64,000 bases of DNA from Bacteroidota bacterium (lineage in GTDB: Bacteria; Bacteroidota; Bacteroidia; B-17B0; Aurantibacillaceae), in contig JAUXZS010000020.1 of NCBI GenBank assembly GCA_030692515.1, positions 186,001 to 250,000 on the forward strand, read 5' to 3'. Each line of letters begins with the position of its first letter. Positions within the stretch are counted from its first letter, which is position 1. Made by a program: the position numbers and the translations under genes. Below the pieces are notes generated by a model. That model was not told the origin of the DNA, made no database searches, and was given only the letters and a program-made list of their open reading frames with translations. Of this stretch, positions 33,401 to 41,599 are shown one piece after another.

Positions 33401-34648
33401 CTACTCGTTCAAATTAAGAATTTCTAATACTCTTTTAGTAGTGCCAGATTTTTTCTCAAAGTACATTTTTAATTTTGTCTCTGTTTCCTTCACTTCAATT
33501 TTATTATTTAAATAATTTAAAACCGCCATTGCTAATTGGCTAGATGAAGAAATGTTTTTAGCTGCGCCAATTTCAATTAACTCGACAGCCTCATTAAATT
33601 TATGGTAATCGTTTCCGTAAAACACAACCGGTTTAAAATATACTGCTGGTTCTAAACAGTTATGAATTCCATCATCTAAACCACCACCAACATAAGTTAC
33701 ACTCGCATAATGATAAATTTTAGAAAGTAAACCCATTGCATCTACTACTAAAACCTGGGGGTTATTTTTTGATTTTTGCTCGGAGTATAAATTATAAGTT
33801 AATTCGTTTTTAGAAAGAAGTTTTGTCAATCTACTTATATTTTTTTCTTCAATATTATGAGGGACAATAATTAATTTTAAATTTGGTAAATTCAAAATTT
33901 TAAACGCCTCTATCAACAATTCTTCATCGCCTTGCCATGTGCTTCCAGCAACAATAACTTTGTTATCCAAACAAAATTCCTTAATAAAAGGTAGCTCTTC
34001 AAAATTATTTTTCACTTCAATCACCCTATCAAATCTAGTATCACCGCATACCTCATAGTTTTTCAGTCCAATTTGTTTTAATAATTCTGAAGATGTTTCA
34101 TCTTGAATAAACAAAGTATTAAATGTTTTTAGGGATTTTCTGAATATACCGCCGTACCATTTAAAAAATGGGTGATGTGGTTTAAATACAGCAGAAACTA
34201 AATAAGTTGGTATGGCTTGTTTCTGTAATTCAAATAAAAAATTTAACCAAAATTCATACTTAATAAAAATAGATGCTTTGGGTTTTACAATATCAATAAA
34301 ATCTTTTGCGTTTTTTTTAGTGTCTAAGGGCAAATAACAAATCACATCTGCTCCACTCCAATCTTTAAAAACTTCATATCCACTTGGTGAAAAAAAACTT
34401 AATACAATTTTATAATGCGAGTGTTTTTTTTTAATGGCTTCTATTAATGGTCTTCCTTGCTCAAACTCCCCATATGACGAGCAATGCACCCATATAGTTT
34501 TGTCTGCATTTAATTTTGAAATTTTATGCGATAGTTGCGCCCGCCAATCTTTTCGTCCGTTTACCCATTGTTTGGCTTTTAATTTATTTATTGAAGCAAG
34601 TTTTATAACAATGCCGTATAAATAAATAACCAAATTGTATAAGAACAT
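33401..34648 (-). CDS. waaA: 3-deoxy-D-manno-octulosonic acid (Kdo) transferase
   Basis: 415 residues from ATG 34648; the frame extends to 34726 but that part overlaps the upstream gene, and MFLYNLVIYLYGIVIKLAS is the typical N-terminal membrane anchor. The GT30 core shows IWVHCSSYGEFEQGRPLIEAIK near 53-74 with the catalytic base Glu, FFSPSGYEVFKDW near 86-98, PKASIFIKYEFWLNFLFELQ near 122-141 and the C-terminal VTYVGGGLDDGIHNCLEPAVY near 310-330. It transfers Kdo from CMP-Kdo to lipid IVA in LPS core synthesis at the inner membrane, so the organism makes LPS or lipooligosaccharide. The gap to the upstream gene is 10 bp. Confidence 0.95.
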   Translation of the reverse strand: MFLYNLVIYLYGIVIKLASINKLKAKQWVNGRKDWRAQLSHKISKLNADKTIWVHCSSYGEFEQGRPLIEAIKKKHSHYKIVLSFFSPSGYEVFKDWSGADVICYLPLDTKKNAKDFIDIVKPKASIFIKYEFWLNFLFELQKQAIPTYLVSAVFKPHHPFFKWYGGIFRKSLKTFNTLFIQDETSSELLKQIGLKNYEVCGDTRFDRVIEVKNNFEELPFIKEFCLDNKVIVAGSTWQGDEELLIEAFKILNLPNLKLIIVPHNIEEKNISRLTKLLSKNELTYNLYSEQKSKNNPQVLVVDAMGLLSKIYHYASVTYVGGGLDDGIHNCLEPAVYFKPVVFYGNDYHKFNEAVELIEIGAAKNISSSSQLAMAVLNYLNNKIEVKETETKLKMYFEKKSGTTKRVLEILNLNE

Positions 34649-34658
34649 ATTATTAAAA

Positions 34659-35393
34659 TTAATAGTAATAAAATTCGTTCGGCGTTTTTTTGTACAGGGG
34701 TAAAATCCAACCAAACCTAAGACCAAATAGCATATCCAAGCGTTTATTAGTGTCCGGTAATCCTGTATCGTAATTTAATTTCCTTACACTTTGTGTAAAG
34801 GCTTCATAGGCTTCAATACCAAAATATAAATTTAAAAGTCTGTTTTCACCTAAATACATATAACCAACAAATTGCGTTAAACTTAATCCACTGCTTAACC
34901 TATCATATCCATGGGCTAAATCACCTTTTACGGCCGCAATTTTTTGTTGTGCATCGTATAATTTTATTTTTGAATGAAAATAGCCTGCTCCAAAACTTGC
35001 CATAAATCCCGAATTTGGATTAGGTGCTAAAAAACTAAAAATTTTACCCCCGGTTAAGTGAATACCCAAACCTCTTTCTGTTACACGTAAGTCGGCAGGA
35101 AAACCTTCGTTATCAATAATAAAACCATCTGAATTTTTTAACTGCGATAAAACATCCTCTTTTACATTTCGTCCAAAAATATAATTTGATTCTGCGCCAA
35201 ATATCCAATTTCGTTTTGTTTTAAACATAAACGAACCTCCAATATTTAAGTTTGGTCCAAATCGTTTAGAAAGATCGCCTGCGGGAATTTGTCCAGAAAA
35301 ATGAATACTAATAAGTGGTACAACAACCTTAGTTGAATCAATTTGCGAAAAACCGAAAACAGAAATAAAAAGAAAAGCAAACATTACTTTCAT
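34659..35393 (-). CDS. Small outer-membrane beta-barrel-like protein
   Basis: 244 residues. Signal peptide MKVMFAFLFISVFGFS cleaved before QIDS. The mature protein is a run of alternating amphipathic strands (NIGGSFMFKTKRNWIFGAESNY, GIHLTGGKIFSFL, NSGFMASFGAGYFH, ENRLLNLYFGIEAYEAF, MLFGLRFGWILPLYK) and ends FYYY, an aromatic end typical for outer-membrane barrels of about 8-10 strands. Function unknown. It is upstream of and co-directional with waaA (10 bp apart), which suggests co-expression with LPS synthesis. Confidence 0.75.
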   Translation of the reverse strand: MKVMFAFLFISVFGFSQIDSTKVVVPLISIHFSGQIPAGDLSKRFGPNLNIGGSFMFKTKRNWIFGAESNYIFGRNVKEDVLSQLKNSDGFIIDNEGFPADLRVTERGLGIHLTGGKIFSFLAPNPNSGFMASFGAGYFHSKIKLYDAQQKIAAVKGDLAHGYDRLSSGLSLTQFVGYMYLGENRLLNLYFGIEAYEAFTQSVRKLNYDTGLPDTNKRLDMLFGLRFGWILPLYKKTPNEFYYY

Positions 35394-35423
35394 GAGACCA
35401 AATTTACTCGATATATTTAACTA

Positions 35424-35455
35424 AAAAAACCCAAAAACTAGACGAATTTGGGTTA
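35424..35455 (-). terminator. Rho-independent terminator after the lipoprotein gene
   Basis: AACCCAAA (35429-35436) pairs with TTTGGGTT (35448-35455); on the minus strand the stem is followed by a T-run (A-run at 35424-35430). It lies 20 bp past the stop of the lipoprotein gene at 35476. Confidence 0.7.
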
Positions 35456-35475
35456 ATTTTAAACTAAATGCCATT

Positions 35476-36324
35476 TTAAGGCAAGGTGATTGTGTATGTT
35501 TTAGAGTTTATTGTTACCGTGGCTTTATCGTCACACGTTCCATCACCAAAATCTATTATTCTGGCAGGCTTTCCTTCAGGCGTATGTCGAAGTTCTCCAC
35601 TAATGAAATGTTTTCTACAAGGTAAACTCATATCTCGTATTAGAGGTTTCCCTGATGTAATAACCGAGCTGTAACTTCTGCCATTTGCATTACTACCACT
35701 TGCATTACCAGTAAGCGAATATTTATCATCGCTCCAAATTAAAGTGCTTTCGCCGGCAAGCCATTCTCGGTAGCGTAATCCAGACCATTGAATTGTTCCG
35801 CTGTTATCTGCTTTTAAAATAGAAATGGTTGCGTTTATTTCATAAACTAAATGTCCGGCTGCATTATGGCCTAAATTTTTTATTGTTTTACCACCATCTA
35901 CTTTATTATTGTTTACGTAATAATTTATTGGCCTAACAGTTATGGTAGTTAAAGAATCTTTATATTTTCCATTATAAATAATTAATAAACTTCCTTTACG
36001 CAATCGTCCATCTAAACAAACACAATTAACGTTCCCGAAATTTATTGTAATAGAATCTGCATTGGTATTTACTAAAGTATCAAACTTTAAAGTTGCACAC
36101 GAACTCATGATTGAATTATTTTCTGAAGTTTTATAACTGCTAATGTTTTTTGTTCTTCCAGCTTCATCTGCAATATTATTCATATCATTATCAATGCTGT
36201 TTGCTAAAGAACTCTCGCTCGCCGAAACGGTTTCTGTATCTTCTTCTTTCTCCTTTTTCTTACAGGAAGTAAAAAATAAAGTAAGACTTAAACCAAAAAT
36301 TAAAACGCTGCTAAATTTTCTCAT
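35476..36324 (-). CDS. Lipoprotein of unknown function
   Basis: 282 residues. Lipoprotein signal MRKFSSVLIFGLSLTLFFTSC followed by a highly charged KKKEKEEDTE stretch, then a Ser/Asn-rich linker and a beta-rich domain. Cysteines in the mature part (SSCATLKF, NVNCVCLDGR, LPCRKHF, DGTCDDKA) may form disulphides. The segment SITINFGNVNCVCLDGRLRKGSLLIIYNG and FDFGDGTCDDKA-like IIDFGDGTCDDKATVTINSK recur in hypothetical Bacteroidota lipoproteins, but I know of no function. It stands alone with a terminator after it; an ABC ATPase gene lies 60 bp upstream on the same strand. Confidence 0.7.
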   Translation of the reverse strand: MRKFSSVLIFGLSLTLFFTSCKKKEKEEDTETVSASESSLANSIDNDMNNIADEAGRTKNISSYKTSENNSIMSSCATLKFDTLVNTNADSITINFGNVNCVCLDGRLRKGSLLIIYNGKYKDSLTTITVRPINYYVNNNKVDGGKTIKNLGHNAAGHLVYEINATISILKADNSGTIQWSGLRYREWLAGESTLIWSDDKYSLTGNASGSNANGRSYSSVITSGKPLIRDMSLPCRKHFISGELRHTPEGKPARIIDFGDGTCDDKATVTINSKTYTITLP

Positions 36325-36383
36325 TATAAATTGTTTTGTTTTAAGATGATATAAATCGGAAAAGGTTTAATTGGGCAAAAAAA

Positions 36384-37109
36384 TTATTGAAAGGAATCAA
36401 TTCGTGTTTTGTAGGTAGTAATAGTTGCATTTTTGGTGTCACTTTCAACCAAACCATCTTTTAAGCGTACAATGCGGTGGGCGTGCAAGGCAATATCTTC
36501 TTCGTGTGTTACTAAAATAATTGTATTTCCTTTATTATGAATTTCTTCAAACAACCCCATAATCTCAACAGATGTTTTACTATCTAAATTACCTGTTGGC
36601 TCATCGGCTAATATTATTGCAGGGTTGTTAACTAAAGCTCTTGCAATCGCTACACGTTGTCTTTGTCCACCACTTAATTCATTCGGCTTATGCATTATTC
36701 TATTGCCTAAACCAACACTTTCTAATACTTCTGTAGCACGCTTTTCTCTATCTATTTTATTAAATCCTGCATACACCAAAGGTAAAGCCACATTATCAAG
36801 TGTGGTTGCTCTTGGTAGAAGATTAAATGTTTGAAATACAAATCCAATTTCTTTGTTACGCACTTCAGCTAATTCATTGTCGCTCATTTTTGCAACAGAT
36901 AAATTATTTAATATATATTCTCCATCAGAAGGGCTATCTAAACAGCCTAACATATTCATTAAGGTTGATTTGCCGCTGCCTGATGGTCCCATTAAAGCAA
37001 CATATTCATTTTTATAAATTGTTAATGAAACATCTTTTAAAGCGTGAATTATTTCTTCACCAATTTTATATGTTTTTCTAATGTTATGTATGGAAATAAT
37101 TTCTTTCAT
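36384..37109 (-). CDS. ABC transporter ATP-binding protein, LolD/MacB type
   Basis: 241 residues. Walker [10 protein letters not shown] near 40-48, Q-loop VFQTFNLLP near 90-98, signature [15 protein letters not shown] near 144-158, Walker [15 protein letters not shown] near 163-176 and switch His in LVTHE near 197. The MacB/LolD/FtsE branch is recognised by the tight match around [19 protein letters not shown] and [11 protein letters not shown]. Permease subunits (FtsX-like) are not adjacent, so the partner must be elsewhere. Candidate roles are lipoprotein release or export of a small molecule driven from the cytoplasm. Confidence 0.94.
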   Translation of the reverse strand: MKEIISIHNIRKTYKIGEEIIHALKDVSLTIYKNEYVALMGPSGSGKSTLMNMLGCLDSPSDGEYILNNLSVAKMSDNELAEVRNKEIGFVFQTFNLLPRATTLDNVALPLVYAGFNKIDREKRATEVLESVGLGNRIMHKPNELSGGQRQRVAIARALVNNPAIILADEPTGNLDSKTSVEIMGLFEEIHNKGNTIILVTHEEDIALHAHRIVRLKDGLVESDTKNATITTYKTRIDSFQ

Positions 37110-37224
37110 TCTTGTAAAAATAAGGCATTTAAAAACGATTAAAAAACCATTGGTACTATTTAAAAAAGATAAATGATTAAAGAGTTATGCTTAAAGACTA
37201 AAGTGTAATGACTAATTTTACATT

Positions 37225-37893
37225 GTGAGTTTTTACAGGCGAATAAAATATTTTATGGTGCATACACTTATGTTAACCAATAAAGAGGCACAAAAGCTGA
37301 TTGAAGAGGGCGAAGTTCAAATTGATGGAATTATTATAACTAAAAACTGCGAATTAAACGAAATCTCGGAAATACGAATAAAAGGTAAAATTGAACGTGC
37401 TAAAAAAGAATTTGTTTATTTACTTTTTAATAAACCAGCAGGATTTGAAAGCACACTCAATAAAAAAATTGAAAAAAATATTTCACCTTTCTTTGATAGC
37501 TATTCCGGTTTAGCTATTGCCGGAAGATTAGACAAACAATCAAAAGGATTATTACTCCTGAGCAATGATGGCAAATGGATTGAGAATTTATGCAATCCTA
37601 AATTTGAAAAAGAAAAAGAATATATAGTATCATTAGATAAACCAATAAGCGATGAGTTTATTGCAAGTTTTGTAAATGGTGTTGAAATTGATGGCTTTAC
37701 TACAAAAAAATGCTTCTGCGAAAAAATAGATTCAAATACCATTCGAATAATATTAACAGAAGGCAAAAATCGTCAAATTCGAAAAATGTGTAAAGTATTA
37801 GGATTCAACGTAATAAGTTTTTTACGAATTCGTATATCAGAATTTCATTTGGGTAATCTTAAAGAAGGTAATGCTGAGATTACAAAAATTTAA
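37225..37893 (+). CDS. RsuA/RluB/RluF-family pseudouridine synthase with S4 domain
   Basis: 222 residues from GTG 37225. The first ~55 residues are an S4 RNA-binding domain whose start (RRIKYFMVHTLMLTNKEAQKLIEEGEV) requires the GTG; the ATG at 37255 would cut into it. The catalytic domain follows with YLLFNKPAGFEST near 67-79, catalytic Asp in AGRLDKQSKGLLLLSNDG near 98-115, and EGKNRQIRKMCKVLGF near 181-196. It makes pseudouridine in 23S or 16S rRNA (RluF-like by the N-x-Q-I-R-K-M pattern). The stop abuts the yceI operator palindrome. Confidence 0.9.
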   Translation: MSFYRRIKYFMVHTLMLTNKEAQKLIEEGEVQIDGIIITKNCELNEISEIRIKGKIERAKKEFVYLLFNKPAGFESTLNKKIEKNISPFFDSYSGLAIAGRLDKQSKGLLLLSNDGKWIENLCNPKFEKEKEYIVSLDKPISDEFIASFVNGVEIDGFTTKKCFCEKIDSNTIRIILTEGKNRQIRKMCKVLGFNVISFLRIRISEFHLGNLKEGNAEITKI

Positions 37894-37935
37894 CAAATAT
37901 ATGTTGCAACATTAAATGTTGTAACATATATTTGT
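37893..37935 (+). promoter_or_regulatory. 43-bp palindromic operator/promoter of yceI, probable MarR site
   Basis: Near-perfect inverted repeat over 43 bp, with two embedded 12-bp palindromes: ATGTTGCAACAT at 37901-37912 (perfect) and ATGTTGTAACAT at 37916-37927 (one mismatch). TATATTTG at 37927-37934 matches the Bacteroidota -7 consensus, and TTG at 37904-37906 lies 20 bp upstream as the -33 element. The operator therefore covers the promoter. The MarR-family gene two genes on is the likely repressor. Confidence 0.8.
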
Positions 37936-37959
37936 ACTCTAAATTTAAAACCAAAAAAC

Positions 37960-38559
37960 ATGAAAAAATTCATCACAACAGCTGCTTTATCTTTTATGGT
38001 AATGTCGGCATCTATTGCACAAACAAACTGGAAATTAGATGGCTCTCACTCTAAATTAGGATTTTCGGTAACCCACATGATGGTAAGCGAAACAGAAGGA
38101 AAATTTAAGGTTTATGAAGGAACAGTTGCCTCGAAAACAGATATGGATTTTACGGATGCAAAAATTAATTTTTCTGCCGATGTAAATTCAATTAATACTG
38201 AAGATGAAAAACGTGATGGTCATTTAAAAAGTCCCGATTTTTTTGATGCAGAAAAATTCCCGAAAATTACATTCGTAAGTAAAAGCATGAAGCCAAATGC
38301 AAAACTTGGTAAAACTGCTTATGTTTTAACGGGCGATTTAACAATGCACGGTGTAACTAAAACAGTAAGCTTTACTGCAATTGGTGCATCCCAAACGGTT
38401 AAAGATCCATACGGAAATATAAAAAATGGCTTTAAAGTATTTGGTACAATTAATCGTAAAGATTTTGGATTATCTTGGAATGCTGCTCTAGAAGCTGGTG
38501 GTGTTGCCGTTAGCGAAGCTGTAAAACTTGATTTAAATATTGAATTAAATAAAGCATAA
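37960..38559 (+). CDS. YceI family periplasmic protein
   Basis: 199 residues. Signal peptide (MKKFITTAALSFMVMSASIA, cleaved before QTNW). The mature protein is the YceI lipocalin-like barrel: NWKLDGSHSKLGFSVTHMMVSE near 22-44, DVNSINTEDEKRDGHLKSPDFFDAEKFPKITF near 76-107, and the DLTMHGVTK block near 126-134. YceI proteins bind long-chain polyisoprenoids. Expression should be controlled by the palindromic operator directly upstream; the marR gene follows 44 bp downstream. Confidence 0.95.
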   Translation: MKKFITTAALSFMVMSASIAQTNWKLDGSHSKLGFSVTHMMVSETEGKFKVYEGTVASKTDMDFTDAKINFSADVNSINTEDEKRDGHLKSPDFFDAEKFPKITFVSKSMKPNAKLGKTAYVLTGDLTMHGVTKTVSFTAIGASQTVKDPYGNIKNGFKVFGTINRKDFGLSWNAALEAGGVAVSEAVKLDLNIELNKA

Positions 38560-38570
38560 TTAGTAAATTT

Positions 38571-38600
38571 AGCCTCCGGTGCATATCCCGGAGGCTTTTT
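38571..38600 (+). terminator. Intrinsic terminator between yceI and marR
   Basis: GCCTCCGG (38572-38579) pairs perfectly with CCGGAGGC (38588-38595), followed by TTTTT at 38596-38600. The marR ATG is at 38604, only 3 bp after the T-run, so the hairpin can also act as an attenuator or translation block for marR. Confidence 0.85.
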
Positions 38601-38603
38601 AAA

Positions 38604-39053
38604 ATGTTATTAGAAGACGAAATACAACAAAAATCTTTCAAATCGCCAGACCAAAAACTGGCAGTAAACCTTTTGTATACCACTAATTGGTTAAGCAATC
38701 ATTACGATAAATTTTTTAAAAATAGTGATTTAACAACGCAACAATATAATGTGCTACGTATTTTAAGAGGTCAACTCCCCAATCCTTGCAGCCTAAAATC
38801 AATTAAAGAGAGAATGTTGGATAAAATGAGTGATACTTCTCGCATACTGGACAAACTGGTAAACAAAGGCTATGCCATCAGAACCGAATGTCCTAATGAT
38901 AGAAGAAGCGTAAATGTAATAATTTCCGAAAGTGGATTAAATCTCTTAAAAGAACTTGATTTTATTGATGAGGCAACAAAAGATATTTTCAAAAATTTAT
39001 CAAACGCTCAAATTGAAACCTTAAATACTTTACTCGATAAATTAAGAGGCTAA
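38604..39053 (+). CDS. MarR family transcriptional regulator
   Basis: 149 residues, typical MarR length. The winged helix is seen as LTTQQYNVLRILRGQLPNPCSLKSIKERMLDKMSDTSRILDKLVNKGYAIRTECPNDRRSVNVIISESG; the D-x-R-R wing motif (NDRRSVNV near 96-103) is intact. It probably binds as a dimer to the palindrome in front of yceI, shutting off yceI and, by reduced read-through, itself. The effector ligand is unknown. It lacks room for its own promoter apart from any within yceI, so read-through of the terminator looks necessary. Confidence 0.92.
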   Translation: MLLEDEIQQKSFKSPDQKLAVNLLYTTNWLSNHYDKFFKNSDLTTQQYNVLRILRGQLPNPCSLKSIKERMLDKMSDTSRILDKLVNKGYAIRTECPNDRRSVNVIISESGLNLLKELDFIDEATKDIFKNLSNAQIETLNTLLDKLRG

Positions 39054-39126
39054 TAAAATCGCTGCCCAATCACTAAGTTACTTAACTTAACCTTAATGAA
39101 ATATCCAAATAGTTTTAAATAATTAC

Positions 39127-39134
39127 TATTTTTG
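39127..39134 (+). promoter_or_regulatory. TATTTTTG box 6 bp before the glycosyltransferase-like gene
   Basis: TATTTTTG matches the TAnnTTTG consensus exactly and ends 6 bp before ATG 39141. As at 31065, transcription may start at or next to the start codon (leaderless). Confidence 0.4.
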
Positions 39135-39140
39135 GAAACT

Positions 39141-40817
39141 ATGAGTAAGGATAAAAAAGCAACAATACCTTTAATTAAAAATCCAAAATCTGTTTACGAA
39201 AAAACAGCAGCTTATTTAGTAAAGAAAAAATTTCACCTAATAATTATAGGTATAGGTATATTTTTATCTATTATTAATTTTAATGCCAGAATAAGCGAAG
39301 CTCATGACGATTCTTTATACATCGAAGCTGGCTACAAATATGTGCATGAATTTCCGAACTATTATTATACTTCCAATGCCCCCATGTACCCAATGTTTTT
39401 GGGTTTATTAACTTTACTATTTGGCACCAATCTAATTATTTTTAAATTGTTTTCGATGTTATTTTTTATCGCTGGTGCGATGATTTATTACAAAGCTCTT
39501 GATAAAAAAGTACCTGATGTGTTAAAATATTTTGTGCTAATATTCATTTGTACAAACCATCTAATTATCTATTTCTCTAGCCAAACCTTTTCAGAAGCGT
39601 TTTACATGTTAATACAGGCAATCTTCTTTTATTATTTCCTGAACTTTAATTTTGGCACTAATCAATTTACCAATGATATCAAACTTGATTATAAAAAGTG
39701 GTTAGTTATAGGCTTTTTAATGATGATATTAACACTAGCAAAAAACATTTTAATTTTTGGTATTATAGCCATATTTCTTTTTTACATCTTTAAAAAAGAT
39801 TATCGTAAATCAGCCTTCTCAATTCTATCTTTTGGTCTTTTTAAATTATTATATGAGGGTATTAAAAGTTTAATTTGGGGAGCTTCCGCAATTCAATATC
39901 AATCTCAAATGGGAATTTTATTTAATAAAGACCCTTATGATGCGAGCAAAGGACAAGAAGATTTTTTTGGTTTTGTAGGAAGATTTACTGATAATATTGG
40001 TTTATACCTTGGAAAACGATTTTATCAAATACTTGGTTTTATGGATGAAGAAAATGATAAAGTATTTTACTCCCTCGCTTTTTTAATTTTGATTCTAACC
40101 TTTTACGGCTTGTATAGAGCAATAAAAGACAGACAATATGTCATATCCTTTTTACTTTTATTTTCTGGCTCAATTGCCTTTGGTACTTTTTTTGTTTTAC
40201 AAGCGAGATGGGATCAACCACGTTTTATTATGGTACATATGCCAGCAATTTTGTTAGGTATTTTTTACGGTATTTATAGATTATGCGAAAAACAAAATGG
40301 TAATCAAAGAATTTTTCTTGTTTTGGTATTCATAATTTCTTGTTCTTTATTTGCCTCATCGTTTAAAAGAGGAGCTAAAAATTTACCTATTGTTTCAAAA
40401 AATTTAAAAGGAGACATTTATTACGGATATACTCCCGATTGGAAAAATTATCTCGAAATAAGTGCTTGGTGTAAAGATAGTCTGCCAGAATCAAGCCTGG
40501 TTGCTTGCAGAAAAGCGCCAATGAGTTTTGTATATGCAAAGGGAAAACATTTTTATCCAATTTATTCGGTTATCGCAAAAGATTCTCTTACCCAACAATC
40601 TAACCCAGATAGCGCACTCGCAATTTTTAAAAGAAACAAAGTAACGCATATACTTATTGCGAGCCTTAGATTAAACCCAAAACAAAATACCGGTGACATT
40701 ATAAATACATTACATAATATTGCAGGACCAATCATGCAAAAATATCCTGAAAAATTAAAGCTTATAAAGCAAATTGGTACTTCTGAAGAATCCGTTATTT
40801 TTGAAATAAAATATTAA
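39141..40817 (+). CDS. Polytopic membrane glycosyltransferase-like protein (ArnT/PMT, GT39-like)
   Basis: 558 residues from ATG 39141 (frame opens at TTG 39132). About 11-12 hydrophobic segments; the first periplasmic loop carries ISEAHDDSLYIEAGYKYVHEFPNYYYTSNAPMYP, with an early acidic pair as in GT-C enzymes that use lipid-linked sugars. The C-terminal ~130 residues are a soluble periplasmic tail. This matches the dolichyl/undecaprenyl-phosphate sugar transferase fold, but no donor can be assigned, and the sequence is too divergent to name ArnT. It is followed 1 bp later by an FkbM methyltransferase, so the pair may decorate one glycan. Confidence 0.7.
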   Translation: MSKDKKATIPLIKNPKSVYEKTAAYLVKKKFHLIIIGIGIFLSIINFNARISEAHDDSLYIEAGYKYVHEFPNYYYTSNAPMYPMFLGLLTLLFGTNLIIFKLFSMLFFIAGAMIYYKALDKKVPDVLKYFVLIFICTNHLIIYFSSQTFSEAFYMLIQAIFFYYFLNFNFGTNQFTNDIKLDYKKWLVIGFLMMILTLAKNILIFGIIAIFLFYIFKKDYRKSAFSILSFGLFKLLYEGIKSLIWGASAIQYQSQMGILFNKDPYDASKGQEDFFGFVGRFTDNIGLYLGKRFYQILGFMDEENDKVFYSLAFLILILTFYGLYRAIKDRQYVISFLLLFSGSIAFGTFFVLQARWDQPRFIMVHMPAILLGIFYGIYRLCEKQNGNQRIFLVLVFIISCSLFASSFKRGAKNLPIVSKNLKGDIYYGYTPDWKNYLEISAWCKDSLPESSLVACRKAPMSFVYAKGKHFYPIYSVIAKDSLTQQSNPDSALAIFKRNKVTHILIASLRLNPKQNTGDIINTLHNIAGPIMQKYPEKLKLIKQIGTSEESVIFEIKY

Positions 40818-40818
40818 G

Positions 40819-41574
40819 GTGGATTTTAATTATACTAAAATAAAATTAGGCAACTGGCTTTTTAAAAATTGCTTTCCGCTTTATAATTTTTCCTATTCAA
40901 GGTTTAAATTAAAAAACGATTTTCACGAAATAAACACACTCAAAAAAATTATTCAGCCCGGTAATTACGTCTTAGATATAGGCGCAAATATTGGATTTTA
41001 CGCCAAAATTTTATCTGGTTTGGTTGGAGAAAAAGGCAAGGTTTTTTGTTTTGAGCCAGATAAAACCAATTTTAAGTATCTTAAAAAAAATGTTGGTCAT
41101 CTAAGCAATGTAATCTTATTTAATAACGCAGTTTCAGATAAAAAGGATGTTATTAAGATATATAAATCGAAACTTTTAAATGTAGATCACAGAACTTATC
41201 CTGTTAATAATTACGATAGTGTTGAGGAAATTAATGCCATAAGCATTGATGAATTAATTCAAGATAAAACAATTGCAAAAGTGGATGTTATTAAAATAGA
41301 CATTCAAGGCTATGAACTTTTTGCATTTAATGGAATGCTAAATCTATTGCAAAGCAATACCAAACTTAAAATAGTGGCCGAATATTGGCCGCATGGCTTT
41401 AAACGCGCCGGCACATCAGCTATTGAATTCTTTGACTTTTTCGATAAGTTGGATTATCAATTTTCAATATTAGAAAACGAAAAACTATTGCCCTTAACAA
41501 AACAATATGTTGTTGAGCAAAACGAAAAACCTTTTGAGTTTAGTTTTAATGTCTTAATTGAGAAGAAAAAATAA
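40819..41574 (+). CDS. FkbM family SAM-dependent methyltransferase (first)
   Basis: 251 residues from GTG 40819, 1 bp after the upstream stop, implying translational coupling. Motif I VLDIGANIGFYAKILSGLVGEKGKV near 51-76 is the Rossmann SAM site; VFCFEPDKTNFKYLKKN near 76-92 and the FkbM-type KVDVIKIDIQGYELFAFNGM near 154-173 follow. FkbM proteins O-methylate sugars or polyketides; here a cell-surface glycan is likely given the neighbouring glycosyltransferases. It converges with a second FkbM gene 25 bp on. Confidence 0.88.
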   Translation: MDFNYTKIKLGNWLFKNCFPLYNFSYSRFKLKNDFHEINTLKKIIQPGNYVLDIGANIGFYAKILSGLVGEKGKVFCFEPDKTNFKYLKKNVGHLSNVILFNNAVSDKKDVIKIYKSKLLNVDHRTYPVNNYDSVEEINAISIDELIQDKTIAKVDVIKIDIQGYELFAFNGMLNLLQSNTKLKIVAEYWPHGFKRAGTSAIEFFDFFDKLDYQFSILENEKLLPLTKQYVVEQNEKPFEFSFNVLIEKKK

Positions 41575-41599
41575 AAATTTAACCGAGCAGCGCTCCAAT

